In this document: one piece after another, positions 54,196 through 63,456 of the stretch
How the letters are laid out: each line of letters opens with the position of its first letter
How positions within the stretch are numbered: position 1 is the stretch's first letter
NCBI GenBank assembly: GCA_014859965.1
Contig: JACZKQ010000102.1
Coordinates: 1 to 64,000 of the forward strand
From: Phycisphaerae bacterium
GTDB taxonomy: Bacteria > Planctomycetota > Phycisphaerae > Sedimentisphaerales > Anaerohalosphaeraceae
Direction: 5' to 3'
Length of the DNA stretch: 64,000 nt
Notes under the pieces: generated by a model
Told to the model about the DNA's origin: nothing
The model's database searches: none
The model's input: the letters and a program-made list of their open reading frames with translations, nothing else
Translations under genes and position numbers: made by a program

Positions 54196-55107
54196 ATGTA
54201 CTGTGTGCAAATGGAAGATGTAACGAAGACCTTCGGCAGGACCGTCGCGGTCGACGGACTGTCGCTGGCCGTGCCGCCGTCCAGCATTTACGGGTTCATT
54301 GGGCCCAACGGGTCCGGCAAGACGACCACCCTGCGGATGATCATGAATATCTTCTATCCCGATCGCGGCGCCATCCGCGTGTTGGGCAAGCCGCTCCACG
54401 GCGCCGGCAACGATCGCGTCGGGTATCTCCCCGAAGAACGAGGGCTTTACAAACGCATGAAAGTCCGTGAAATCCTGCGTTTCTACGGGCGGCTCAAGAA
54501 CGGCCGTAATATCAATTCCCGCGTCGACGAATGGCTGGAGCGATTTGAGTTGACCGACTGGGCGAACAAGAAGGTCGAGGCGCTCAGTAAAGGGATGAGT
54601 CAAAAGGTTCAGTTCATCGCCACCGTGGTGTCGCAGCCGGAGCTTGTGCTGCTCGACGAGCCATTCGCCGGGCTGGATCCCGTCAACAGCGATGTGATGC
54701 GCGAGGCCGTGCTCGATTTGCAGGCCGCCGGCACAACGGTGATCTTCAGCACGCATGATATGGCGGTCGCCGAAAAGATGTGCGATTTTATCTTCATGAT
54801 ATTCAAAGGGGCCAAAGTGCTCGACGGTACGCTGGAAGATATCCAGTCGCACTATGGCAGCGACACGATCCGTGTCAGCACCGACAACGGCGCCGCCGCG
54901 CTGGATAAGCTGCCCGGCATCGTAAGTGTCCGCGATTTCGGACGGATGCAGGAACTTCGCATGGCCCACGATTGCGACCCGCAAAAGATCCTTGCCGAAA
55001 TGATGTCGCGCACACGCGTGCGGCATTTTGAGATCGCCCGGCCGTCGCTGCACGACATCTTTGTGCGAATCGCCGGACCTGAAGCCACGGAGGCCGCAAA
55101 TGCCTAA
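54196..55107 (+). CDS. ABC exporter ATP-binding protein (NatA-like)
   Basis: The 303-residue ATPase has Walker A GPNGSGKTTTLRM, a signature of form LSKGMSQKVQF, Walker B LVLLDEPFAGLDP and the switch histidine in STHDM. The C-terminal 80 residues match the DUF4162 region seen in NatA and related ABC-2 exporters. A GGGAGACAGG site precedes the ATG. Its stop overlaps the start of the permease by 8 bases, a tight pair. The substrate is unknown; Na+, drugs or envelope components are options. Confidence 0.93.
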   Translation: MYCVQMEDVTKTFGRTVAVDGLSLAVPPSSIYGFIGPNGSGKTTTLRMIMNIFYPDRGAIRVLGKPLHGAGNDRVGYLPEERGLYKRMKVREILRFYGRLKNGRNINSRVDEWLERFELTDWANKKVEALSKGMSQKVQFIATVVSQPELVLLDEPFAGLDPVNSDVMREAVLDLQAAGTTVIFSTHDMAVAEKMCDFIFMIFKGAKVLDGTLEDIQSHYGSDTIRVSTDNGAAALDKLPGIVSVRDFGRMQELRMAHDCDPQKILAEMMSRTRVRHFEIARPSLHDIFVRIAGPEATEAANA

Positions 55108-56413
55108 GGTTCTTCAAATCGCCTGGCGCGAATACAAGGCTACCGTTAAGACAAAAGGCTTCATCATCGGCCTGCTCTTGGCGCCGGTCCTCATGAGCGG
55201 CGGCTTCATCGCCATGATTATCACAGAAAAAAAGGTCGACATCACAGATCGGCGGATTGCGGTTATCGACCACACCTCGCAAATCGCCCCCGCCGTCGTC
55301 GAAGCGGCCAAGGCGCGAAACGAAAATGAGATTCACGACCCGCGGACCGGCGCAAAAATCAAGCCGGCCTACTTGATCACCGTCATCGAACCGGCCGCCG
55401 ACGCACGCACCCAGCGGCTGGAGATGTCTAATCGCATCCGCGCCAAACAACTGGACGGCTTTGTGGAAATCGGCCCTTCCGTCGTTCATCCGTCCGAAAA
55501 CGCCGAGGGCGCCGGCGTGCATTATTATTGCGAAAATGTACTCTTCGACGAAGTGCGCAACTGGATGGGCTGGCCTGTTAACAACCAGCTCCGCAAGCTG
55601 CGGCTGGCCAGCGCCGGCATCGATGAGGAGAGAGTTCCGGACCTTTTCCATTGGACGGGCGTGCAGAGCATGGGGCTGGTCACCGTCAATGCCCAGACCG
55701 GACAAATCAGCGATGCCCAGCGGCCCAATGAACTCCAGGCAGTCGCAGGTCCGGTGGTCATGGTGATGCTCATGTTCATGATGATCATGATGGGCGCAGT
55801 GCCGCTGCTGCAGTCGGTGATGGAGGAAAAAAATCAGCGGATTGCCGAGGTCCTGATCGCCTCGGTACGTCCGTTTGAATTCATGATGGGCAAGGTCCTG
55901 GGCGGACTTGCTGTCGCCCTGACGGCTTCATCGGTCTACATCATCGGCGGGGCGGCGACCATTACGAGAATGGGTCTGGCGGAATATCTGCCCTATGATT
56001 TGCTGCCGTGGTTCTTTGTGTACATGCTGCTGGCGATCATCATGTTCGGCTCTAATTTCGCGGCCGTGGGCTCGGCGTGCAGCGATGCGAAGGACGCACA
56101 GACGCTGACCCTTCCGGCGATGCTGCCGGTAATGGTCCCCATGTTCTTGCTTGGACCCATATTGAAGCATCCTACCGGACCATTTGCAACGGTGCTGTCA
56201 CTGCTGCCGCCGTTTACTCCCACACTGATGATGATGCGGCAAAGTTCCTCCATGACCATACCCGCATGGCAGCCGTGGGCGGGCCTGGCAGGCATCGTGG
56301 TGTTTACTCTCTTGAGTGTGTGGGCGGGAGGACGTATTTTCCGAGTGGCTATTCTCACCCAGGGGAAACCGCCGCGGCTGACGACGCTCCTCAGGTGGGC
56401 CATACGCGGCTGA
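55100..56413 (+). CDS. ABC-2 type exporter permease (NatB-like)
   Basis: The product of 437 residues has an N-terminal helix (GFIIGLLLAPVLMSGGFIAMI), then a soluble domain of about 200 residues outside the membrane, then five to six helices. In the membrane part, PLLQSVMEEKNQRIAEVLIASVRPFEFMMGK (about residues 235-265) is the family motif of NatB/ABC-2 permeases. ATG 55100 has GGAGG upstream and overlaps the ATPase gene; the longer open frame is not used. It is followed by an intrinsic terminator. Confidence 0.9.
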   Translation: MPKVLQIAWREYKATVKTKGFIIGLLLAPVLMSGGFIAMIITEKKVDITDRRIAVIDHTSQIAPAVVEAAKARNENEIHDPRTGAKIKPAYLITVIEPAADARTQRLEMSNRIRAKQLDGFVEIGPSVVHPSENAEGAGVHYYCENVLFDEVRNWMGWPVNNQLRKLRLASAGIDEERVPDLFHWTGVQSMGLVTVNAQTGQISDAQRPNELQAVAGPVVMVMLMFMMIMMGAVPLLQSVMEEKNQRIAEVLIASVRPFEFMMGKVLGGLAVALTASSVYIIGGAATITRMGLAEYLPYDLLPWFFVYMLLAIIMFGSNFAAVGSACSDAKDAQTLTLPAMLPVMVPMFLLGPILKHPTGPFATVLSLLPPFTPTLMMMRQSSSMTIPAWQPWAGLAGIVVFTLLSVWAGGRIFRVAILTQGKPPRLTTLLRWAIRG

Positions 56414-56537
56414 ACCTTTTCTGCAGAATCGTTATTATCGGCATGACCTTACAAGCCAAAGCGCGTTCTTAACCCATGAAAGCAGAAAGGCCGCTAATTT
56501 ACACGGGATGAATGCCGATAGGGTGAATAGAAAGACG

Positions 56538-56571
56538 AAAAGGGGTGCCGGATTGCCCGAACACCCCTTTT
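56538..56571 (+). terminator. Terminator after the ABC permease
   Basis: AAAAGGGGTG pairs fully with CACCCCTTTT (10 bp) around a 14-base loop. The A and T flanks would let it work on either strand. Confidence 0.75.
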
Positions 56572-56756
56572 CTGGAGGGGAGAAAATTTACACCATTACT
56601 ACGTCAAGCCATCTGACGTGTGCGTTTAAAAATATTGCCGCTTGGCGGCACATCCAACTTTCTAATTGATTATACCATCTCCTGCGTAGAAATCCACAAA
56701 AAAATGGGGAAGTCCACCGATTGTCATATGCCCGTCTATCGCTGATAATCCCAACT

Positions 56757-56826
56757 ACCGCTTGTCTTTGGAAATCGAGCCTTGTGGTCTCGTTCTCCTT
56801 TCGCGGAAAGGCAAGCGGTTTTTTTT
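56757..56826 (+). terminator. Strong intrinsic terminator with inner hairpin
   Basis: CCGCTTGTCTTT pairs with AAAGGCAAGCGG (12 bp, one G-U) and is followed by eight T. The 37-base loop contains a small CGAG/CTCG hairpin. It ends a plus-strand transcript, but the nearest plus-strand gene already has a terminator 190 bases earlier. Confidence 0.85.
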
Positions 56827-56938
56827 ATGCTCGTGTCGCCCTAATCAGCCGGCAGGGGCTTTTTTTCGCTGTTTTGAGGCTCTGCCGGGGCGTTTCCGGG
56901 GCTTGCAGGCCCTCGCCGGTAAAGCGGATTTGCGGATT

Positions 56939-57673
56939 CTAACGACGCCGCATCTTCGACAGAAGCCGCAATATTTCGATATACAGCCATACTAATGTCA
57001 CCATCAGCCCGAACGCCGCGTACCACTCCATGTATTTTGGTGCGCCGGCAGCGGCGCCGTTTTCGATAAAATCGAAGTCAAGCACCAGGTTCAGCGCAGC
57101 GATTACCACCACAAAGAGGCTGAAAAGAATGCCAAAAGTACCCGCACTGTGGATCATCGGCACCTGAATACGGAAGAAACTTAACACCAGAGTAACCATA
57201 TACACCAGGAATATGCCCCCTGTGGCGGCGACCACGCCCATTTTAAACTTGTCCGTGGCCCGGACCAAACCCGTCCGGTACGCGAAAAGCATCACCGCCA
57301 GGACGCCAAACGTCAAGCCGACAGCCGAAACCACAATCCCCGGATACTGCATTTCAAAGAGTGCCGAGATCGCCCCCAGCGCCAGCCCTTCAAGGGCCGC
57401 ATACAAGGGCCCAGTGATCGGGGCAAGATTTTTCTTGAAGATGGTCACCATTGCGGTGACCAGTCCGCCGATGAGGCCGCCGATGACCCACGGCATGGCT
57501 GTCTCGGGGGCGGCACTTGCCATGCTCCACGTCCACGCGGCCGTCAACACACACAACCCAAGCAACACCCCAGTCTTGGCCACGGCGCCGTTGACAGTCA
57601 TGACATTTTCGCCGTAGTAGGGTATTGCGGTAAATATCTTTTCGTTTAACGCCGGATTCGCCGTTCTGACCAT
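56939..57673 (-). CDS. Bax inhibitor-1/YccA-family membrane protein
   Basis: The 244-residue protein has seven predicted helices and closely follows the bacterial BI-1-like (DUF4870-unrelated, YccA/TMBIM) branch: MTVNGAVAKTGVLLGLCVLTAAWTW (around residues 25-49), GPLYAALEGLALGAIS, NLVLDFDFIENGA and a basic end (KMRRR). Relatives are linked to membrane calcium leak or FtsH regulation; the role here is open. ATG 57673 has an AAGGAG site, and the upstream open frame is unsupported. It is 77 bases downstream of clpB and may share its transcript. Confidence 0.92.
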   Translation of the reverse strand: MVRTANPALNEKIFTAIPYYGENVMTVNGAVAKTGVLLGLCVLTAAWTWSMASAAPETAMPWVIGGLIGGLVTAMVTIFKKNLAPITGPLYAALEGLALGAISALFEMQYPGIVVSAVGLTFGVLAVMLFAYRTGLVRATDKFKMGVVAATGGIFLVYMVTLVLSFFRIQVPMIHSAGTFGILFSLFVVVIAALNLVLDFDFIENGAAAGAPKYMEWYAAFGLMVTLVWLYIEILRLLSKMRRR

Positions 57674-57750
57674 GACAGGCTCCTTTGTAATTCTTGCATT
57701 CTCGACCCGGATTTCATCCCGCTGTTTTTCTTCGCATCGTAGCATCCGCA

Positions 57751-60336
57751 TCAGAGCTTTTCAAACACAAACCGATGCTCTCCCGCATCAACGCGGATTC
57801 TGTCACCGTCTTCAAACCGGCCGGCGATCAATTCGGTTGCCAGCGGATTTTCAATGCGACGCTGTATGACCCGCTTCAACGGCCTGGCGCCGTACGCCGA
57901 ATCGAATCCTTCTTCCATCAATTGTTTTTGCGCCGCTTCGGTGAACTCCAACTCGATCCGCCGTTCGCGCAGGCGGTCCTTCAAGTAGCCGATTTGAATG
58001 TCAACAATCTTTTCGAGGTCCTCGCGGCTGAGCATGTGAAACACGATGGTCTCGTCAATGCGGTTCAGAAACTCCGGACGAAAATGCTGCTTCAGCGCCT
58101 CTTTGACATGCGCTTCGATTTCCCAGTCGGCCCCGGCCTCGTCGGTAAGTTCCTGGATCTTCTGCCCGGCGAAGTTGCTGGTCATAATAATCACCGTGTT
58201 TTTGAAATCCACGGTTCGGCCTTTGCCGTCCGTCAGGCGGCCGTCGTCGAATACCTGGAGCAGGATATTGAACACATCCATGTGGGCCTTTTCGATCTCG
58301 TCCAGCAGAATCACCGAATAGGGCTTTCGCCGCACGGCCTCCGTCAGCCGCCCGCCCTGTTCGTAGCCCACGTACCCCGGAGGGGCACCGATAAGCCGGG
58401 CGACCGAGTGCGCCTCCATAAACTCGCTCATATCCACGCGCACCATACAGTTGGGGTCGTTGAACATGAACTCCGCCAGCGACTTGGCAAGTTCCGTCTT
58501 GCCCACACCCGTGGGCCCGAGGAACAGAAAAATACCGATGGGTCGATTAGGATCACCCAGGCCGGCGCGATTGCGCCGCACGGCGTCGCAGACGGCGCGC
58601 ACCGCTTCATCCTGGCCCACCACCCGCGTGCGGATCTCCTCTTCCATCCTGATCAACCGCTCGCGCTGGCCGCTCATCAGCCGGGACACGGGAATGCCTG
58701 TCCATTTACTCACCACCTCGGCGATATGCTCGGCCGTGACTTCATTGCGAATCAAGTTGCCGCCATTGGCCTGCGAAAGGGCCTCTTCCACCTGGCTGAG
58801 CTGCTTTTTCAATTCCTCAATCGTACCGTATTTGAGCCGGGCAGCCGTTTCGAGTTCGCCGCGGCGCTGGGCCTCCTCGAACTGGGTGACGGCCTCGGCG
58901 ATCTCCTGTTTGAGCGCCTTCACCCGGTCGATTTCCTGCTTGTCCGCCTCCCAGCGAGCCGTGAATTCCGCATTCTCCTGCTGCAGTTGCGCCAGTTCCT
59001 TCTCCGTGCGCTCCAACTGCTTGGCGCTGGCGGCATCGGTTTCTTTCTTCAGCGCCTCCTTCTCGATCTGAAGCTGCATGATGCGCCTGCGAATCGTGTC
59101 CAGTTCGGCCGGCAGCGAATCGTTTTCGATCCGCATGCGCGACGCCGCTTCGTCGATCAAATCTATCGCCTTGTCGGGAAGCCAGCGGTCAGAGATATAA
59201 CGATTGGAAAGCGTCGCCGCCGCCACGAGCGCCGCATCGGCGATACGCACGCCGTGGTGCGCCTCATACCGATCCTTGAGCCCGCGAAGGATGGCGACCG
59301 TCTCCTCCACGCTCGGAGGATCGATCGTCATCGGCTGAAAACGCCGCTCCAGCGCCGCATCTGTTTCGATATATTTGCGATACTCGTCAATGGTGGTGGC
59401 CCCGATGCAGCGCAGTTCGCCCCGGGCCAGCGACGGCTTAAGCAGGTTGCCCGCGTCCACCGCCCCCTCTGCCTTGCCCGCCCCGACGATGGTGTGCAGT
59501 TCGTCGATGAACAGAATAATCTCGCCTTCCGATGCAACCACTTCCTTGAGCACCGCTTTGAATCGATCTTCGAATTCGCCGCGGAATTTCGTGCCCGCGA
59601 TCAGCGCGCCCATATCCAGCGCAAGAACACGTTTATTCTGCAGGCCCGTTGGCACATCGCCGGCGACGATCCGCTGGGCCAGGCCTTCGACAATGGCCGT
59701 TTTCCCCACGCCGGGCTCGCCAATCAGCACAGGATTATTTTTCGTTCGTCGATTCAGAATCTGCATGCAGCGGCGGATTTCTTCTTCGCGCCCGATGACC
59801 GGGTCCAGCCGTCCCTTGCGGGCCATCTCCAGGAGGTCGATGCTGTACCGCTGCAGCGCCTGATACTTGCTTTCCGGATTATCGTCTGTGATCTTCTCTC
59901 CGCCCCGAATCTGCTTCAGCGCCCCTTGGATCCGCTCCGGTGTGATTGAGTTGACGCTGAGCACTTCCTTGGCGTCGCTCTTGACGTCGGCCAGCGAGAT
60001 GAACAGGTGTTCGACTCCGAGATATTCATCGCCCATTTTATCTGCACGGTTCTGAGCGTCGAGAATGATCTGCTGAAATGCCGGTTCCGGCATGGCCATC
60101 CCGCCGCCAGTCGAGCCTTTGGGAAGCCGGCCGATCTCGCTGGCGGTCATCTGACGCACACGGTCGATATTGGAGCCGATCTTCTTTAATACCAGCACGG
60201 CAACACCCTGGTCGTCTTCCAGCAGCGCCTTAAGCAGGTGCAGCGAAGAAACCACAGTGTTCGATTCGGCCATCGCGAACTGCTGCGCAGAACCGATCGC
60301 TTCCTGGGCCTTCATGGTGATCCGGTCAAACTTCAT
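57751..60336 (-). CDS. clpB: Protein disaggregase ClpB
   Basis: ClpB works with DnaK to rescue aggregated proteins. The 861 residues show the double Clp N domain ([16 protein letters not shown]), AAA-1 ([31 protein letters not shown]), the long coiled-coil middle domain (about 395-530), AAA-2 ([31 protein letters not shown]), and the C-terminal domain with [19 protein letters not shown] precedes ATG 60336. A start-proximal promoter is not obvious, and no CIRCE element is seen upstream. Confidence 0.97.
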   Translation of the reverse strand: MKFDRITMKAQEAIGSAQQFAMAESNTVVSSLHLLKALLEDDQGVAVLVLKKIGSNIDRVRQMTASEIGRLPKGSTGGGMAMPEPAFQQIILDAQNRADKMGDEYLGVEHLFISLADVKSDAKEVLSVNSITPERIQGALKQIRGGEKITDDNPESKYQALQRYSIDLLEMARKGRLDPVIGREEEIRRCMQILNRRTKNNPVLIGEPGVGKTAIVEGLAQRIVAGDVPTGLQNKRVLALDMGALIAGTKFRGEFEDRFKAVLKEVVASEGEIILFIDELHTIVGAGKAEGAVDAGNLLKPSLARGELRCIGATTIDEYRKYIETDAALERRFQPMTIDPPSVEETVAILRGLKDRYEAHHGVRIADAALVAAATLSNRYISDRWLPDKAIDLIDEAASRMRIENDSLPAELDTIRRRIMQLQIEKEALKKETDAASAKQLERTEKELAQLQQENAEFTARWEADKQEIDRVKALKQEIAEAVTQFEEAQRRGELETAARLKYGTIEELKKQLSQVEEALSQANGGNLIRNEVTAEHIAEVVSKWTGIPVSRLMSGQRERLIRMEEEIRTRVVGQDEAVRAVCDAVRRNRAGLGDPNRPIGIFLFLGPTGVGKTELAKSLAEFMFNDPNCMVRVDMSEFMEAHSVARLIGAPPGYVGYEQGGRLTEAVRRKPYSVILLDEIEKAHMDVFNILLQVFDDGRLTDGKGRTVDFKNTVIIMTSNFAGQKIQELTDEAGADWEIEAHVKEALKQHFRPEFLNRIDETIVFHMLSREDLEKIVDIQIGYLKDRLRERRIELEFTEAAQKQLMEEGFDSAYGARPLKRVIQRRIENPLATELIAGRFEDGDRIRVDAGEHRFVFEKL

Positions 60337-60520
60337 TCATTGCATTCCTCTCTGGGGCTCTGGTTCTACTTCGGCCCCAAGATACTTTTAGCAAAACTCG
60401 TGCCCAGAACCACAGTGAAGTCATAACTGCCTATTACTAAAGGTCTTAGGTTTTATAGATTTTTGACGGCATGCCATTTTGACATGAAAAGTCAACGCGA
60501 CTGGTCTGCAAACCGACATA

Positions 60521-60549
60521 TTGAAGGACCCGGGCAGATATGCTATACT
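60521..60549 (+). promoter_or_regulatory. Promoter of the LamG/dockerin-like gene
   Basis: TTGAAG (60521-60526), exactly 17 bases and TATACT (60544-60549) precede the GTG start by about 38 bases. This also shows that the frame's upstream codons are not translated. Confidence 0.75.
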
Positions 60550-60586
60550 CGCCTATCGGACGATTCTGCTTGCAGGAGGACTAAAA

Positions 60587-63355
60587 GTGAAGGTTCAGCT
60601 ATTACCGCTCGCGTTGGTCTTAATCTTTGGCGGCCTCTGCGGCGATGCTTTTTCCGCCGGTTCCATCGCCGGGCAGGGCCGATTTGAAAAAATCGCCGGC
60701 AACCCGTCGGCCGGTTACCAGACGCTCTATGAGTGGGACCTGTTTCTCACGCCCCCTACCGACGCGTTCATCGGGCCTTGCCGTCGCCTCGGCGCACCGC
60801 CCGGTCAGACGCCAACCGGCGACGGGTACTACAGAATTGACAACCTTCCGGCAGGCAAGTACTCCATATTAGTCAACCAGCCGGACTTCTTCGCCTCGCC
60901 CAAGGTCATCCCAAATGTTCAGATCACCGACGGGCAGACCACAACGCTCAATATCAATCTCGACGTCGACTATTCAACCTACTACCGAATCGATGGGAAG
61001 TGGACCGAATGGGGCGCGCCCTGGTACCAGACATTTCGCGCTACCGGCGATAGCGTGCGAGGGGTGGCATGGAAAATGGCCGGATGGAACCTTTACGGCG
61101 GCCAAAGGGCCGAGGTGTCCATTTTGGAAGACAACGGCAGCCCCGACGTTCGCCAGTGGAAACAGATCGGCATGGGGGAAGACAATCAGTTAAGCTCCGA
61201 CTCAGACGAATGGGTACGGTGGACGTCCGGACAGGTGCCGCTGACGCCAGGCAAGATGTACGCGGTCAAGATATGGGTCAGCGGCGGGTGCGCCATTTTC
61301 TACAGGGACAAGGACGTAAACAGCTACGCTCATGGCCGGGCGTATGACACAAACGGCAATGCGAAGAATTTCGATCTCAACGCGACGGTCTTTGTTGATA
61401 AAGATAGCCAGATCGTTACTCATACCAAGCATTTTTCCAAACTCCAGGGGCTGAAGGCAGGGCATTATGCAACGCGCTGGGGGCAGACCTTTGTCGCCAC
61501 GGGCACGTCGCTGGCCTCGGTCGACGTTTTCGCCGCGGGTGAAGATGTGCCCGGAATCGATGTGTTTCATCTGACATGGACAATTCACAAAGACGGCCCG
61601 GGTGGACCGCAAATCGGACCAGCCAGGAAAACTTACGGCGCCTATTATGCGGCCGCCACCGATCTCATCGGCGTCAGCTACAACCCCGGCGATATTCCGC
61701 TTGCGCCCGGACAGAAGTACTACATAGAATTTACAAATCCTTCGGGCTTTACGCCGCATACTCAGGAATCATGGGACAGGTACGAAGACGGCCAGGCTTA
61801 CAGGAACGGCGTCGCCGTCGACGAAGACTGCGCCATGACAATCATCGAGTACAACCTGGATGTGTACAGGCCGGTCGGTTTTGCAGGCTGCTGGCAGTTC
61901 GATGAGGGCTCGGGGACGACCGCGATCGATGCTTCCGGAAACAATCGCCACGGCACTTTGAAGCACATGGACGGCGATGCCCGCGTGTTGGGCAGAATCG
62001 ACGGTGCACTGCATTTTGACGGCATCAACGATCACATCACTGTGGCTGATTACAAAGGTATTACGGGCACGCAGCCGCGCACTTGCGCCGCATGGATCAA
62101 GACGGACACACCCGGCGGCGACATCATCGCGTGGGGCAAGAATGGCACAGTCGGAGCCCGATGGATTGTACGAACGGACGAGACAGGCAGGCTCCGTGTC
62201 GAAGTCGGCAACGGCGCCGCCGTCGGAACCGCCGTGCTCATAGACGATCAATGGCGTCACATCGCCGTCGTGTCTGACGGCGTCGATACCGGGAATTTTA
62301 GGTTTTTCGTCGACGGCCGGCCCGAGACGCTCAGCACAGTTAACCCTCGCTCGATCAACACGGTATCGGCCGCCGATGTCACTCTCGGTGTTTATCCTGA
62401 TTTTGGACGTTACTTTCAAGGCGCCATGGACGAGGCGGTTCTATTCGATGTGGCTTTGACGGATGCACAGATTCGCCGGCTTTACACGACATCCGCGGCG
62501 GCCTTTCTCAACCCCTGCGGCGACGCCACCCTTGCAGAGGTCTTCAGCCGTCCCGCCGACGTCAACAAAGACTGTATCATCGACCTGACCGATGCCTCTC
62601 TGCTCGCCGCCGACTGGCTGCGGGGCGGCTTGTCGGCCGGGGACATCCTGTACGATGAAAGCGTCAACATCAGCGACCTGGTTTTGCTGGCCGACGACTA
62701 TCTCCTGTCAATTAAGCCCGGCCTGATGGTCCATCTGCAATTCGATGAAGCTTCGGGCGCCGCGGCCCATGACAGCAGCATCAACGCCTGGACCGCCGCA
62801 CTGATGAATATGGACGACACGGCCTGGGTGCCGGGGCGGACGGGCAACGCGCTGGCGTTTGACGGTGTGGACGATTCGGTCGTCGTCACCGGTTACAAGG
62901 GCATCGGCGGCGGGCAGTCGCGGACGGTCTGCGCATGGATCAAAACAACGGACACTGCGGGCGAGATCGTTTCGTGGGGCGCTAACGGCGTCCCGGGAGG
63001 GCGATGGATCCTGCGAACGGAAGAAAACGGATACCTGCGTCTCGAAGTAGGGGGAGCCTTCATTGTCGGCGGCACATACATCTGCGATGACCAGTGGCAT
63101 CATATCGCGGTCGTCCTGGAGAACGACGGCTCGCCCAACGTGAACGAGTTAAGGCTTTACGTAGACGGCCGGCTCGAAACGCCCACCGCCGCCTCCGACC
63201 GCACAATCGACACGCGGGTCGACGACCCGGCGGCAGGCGACGTCCGAATTGGCGTCTACGCCCCGAACGCAAGATTCTTCAGGGGCCTCATCGACGATCT
63301 GAGAATCTACACCCGGGCATTGACCATTGAAGCAATAGCAAACTTGGCGCAATAA
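60587..63355 (+). CDS. Exported protein with two LamG domains and a dockerin-like segment
   Basis: The GTG start at 60587 has a perfect GGAGGA site and gives a 922-residue product with a signal peptide (VQLLPLALVLIFGGLCGDAFSA). An N-terminal carboxypeptidase-regulatory-like part (GDGYYRIDNLPAGKYSILV, about 78-98) leads into a long beta-rich region. The first LamG domain is at about 431-634 (CWQFDEGSGTTAIDASGNN, ALHFDGINDHITV). A dockerin-like calcium segment at about 658-705 (DVNKDCIIDLTDASLLAADW, NISDLVLLADDYL) precedes a second LamG at about 713-918. A dockerin-like unit between LamG domains rather than at the C terminus is unusual. Carbohydrate binding is likely. Confidence 0.85.
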   Translation: MKVQLLPLALVLIFGGLCGDAFSAGSIAGQGRFEKIAGNPSAGYQTLYEWDLFLTPPTDAFIGPCRRLGAPPGQTPTGDGYYRIDNLPAGKYSILVNQPDFFASPKVIPNVQITDGQTTTLNINLDVDYSTYYRIDGKWTEWGAPWYQTFRATGDSVRGVAWKMAGWNLYGGQRAEVSILEDNGSPDVRQWKQIGMGEDNQLSSDSDEWVRWTSGQVPLTPGKMYAVKIWVSGGCAIFYRDKDVNSYAHGRAYDTNGNAKNFDLNATVFVDKDSQIVTHTKHFSKLQGLKAGHYATRWGQTFVATGTSLASVDVFAAGEDVPGIDVFHLTWTIHKDGPGGPQIGPARKTYGAYYAAATDLIGVSYNPGDIPLAPGQKYYIEFTNPSGFTPHTQESWDRYEDGQAYRNGVAVDEDCAMTIIEYNLDVYRPVGFAGCWQFDEGSGTTAIDASGNNRHGTLKHMDGDARVLGRIDGALHFDGINDHITVADYKGITGTQPRTCAAWIKTDTPGGDIIAWGKNGTVGARWIVRTDETGRLRVEVGNGAAVGTAVLIDDQWRHIAVVSDGVDTGNFRFFVDGRPETLSTVNPRSINTVSAADVTLGVYPDFGRYFQGAMDEAVLFDVALTDAQIRRLYTTSAAAFLNPCGDATLAEVFSRPADVNKDCIIDLTDASLLAADWLRGGLSAGDILYDESVNISDLVLLADDYLLSIKPGLMVHLQFDEASGAAAHDSSINAWTAALMNMDDTAWVPGRTGNALAFDGVDDSVVVTGYKGIGGGQSRTVCAWIKTTDTAGEIVSWGANGVPGGRWILRTEENGYLRLEVGGAFIVGGTYICDDQWHHIAVVLENDGSPNVNELRLYVDGRLETPTAASDRTIDTRVDDPAAGDVRIGVYAPNARFFRGLIDDLRIYTRALTIEAIANLAQ

Positions 63356-63390
63356 TCGCCCAAGACGCCGATCGAGTTATCCGCAAAATC

Positions 63391-63430
63391 AAAAAAAAAC
63401 CGGCGGCCCGCATTCCCGCGAACCGTCGGC
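63391..63430 (-). terminator. Terminator after the LTXXQ-type gene
   Basis: CCGACGG and CCGCCGG arms (one mismatch), with an inner CGGG-type pairing, are followed on the minus strand by nine T. It lies just past the 63457 stop. Confidence 0.75.
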
Positions 63431-63456
63431 TCCGTCATCGCACCCTGCATGATATT

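Larger units (their letters stand above)
56414..56938. other. Structured gene-free interval
   Basis: These 525 bases lie between the convergent ABC permease and Bax-inhibitor-like genes. I find no credible protein gene. Structures found in order: a terminator hairpin (56538-56571), a 6-bp inverted repeat ACGTCA/TGACGT (56601-56619), a tight hairpin TGCCGC/GCGGCA (56636-56650), a strong T-tailed terminator (56757-56826), and a CCGGCAG/CTGCCGG repeat (about 56850-56892). The spacing would suit a small RNA read on the plus strand and ending near 56826. Confidence 0.6.

Noticed and set aside
56721-56942. 73-codon plus-strand frame over the T-tailed terminator
   Set aside because: The frame reads straight through a strong intrinsic terminator and into the end of the Bax-inhibitor-like gene, with no ribosome-binding site.
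57694-59949. 751-codon open frame on the plus strand opposite clpB
   Set aside because: It is fully antisense to a canonical ClpB, has no ribosome-binding site or recognisable domain, and is expected from the codon bias of a GC-rich gene.
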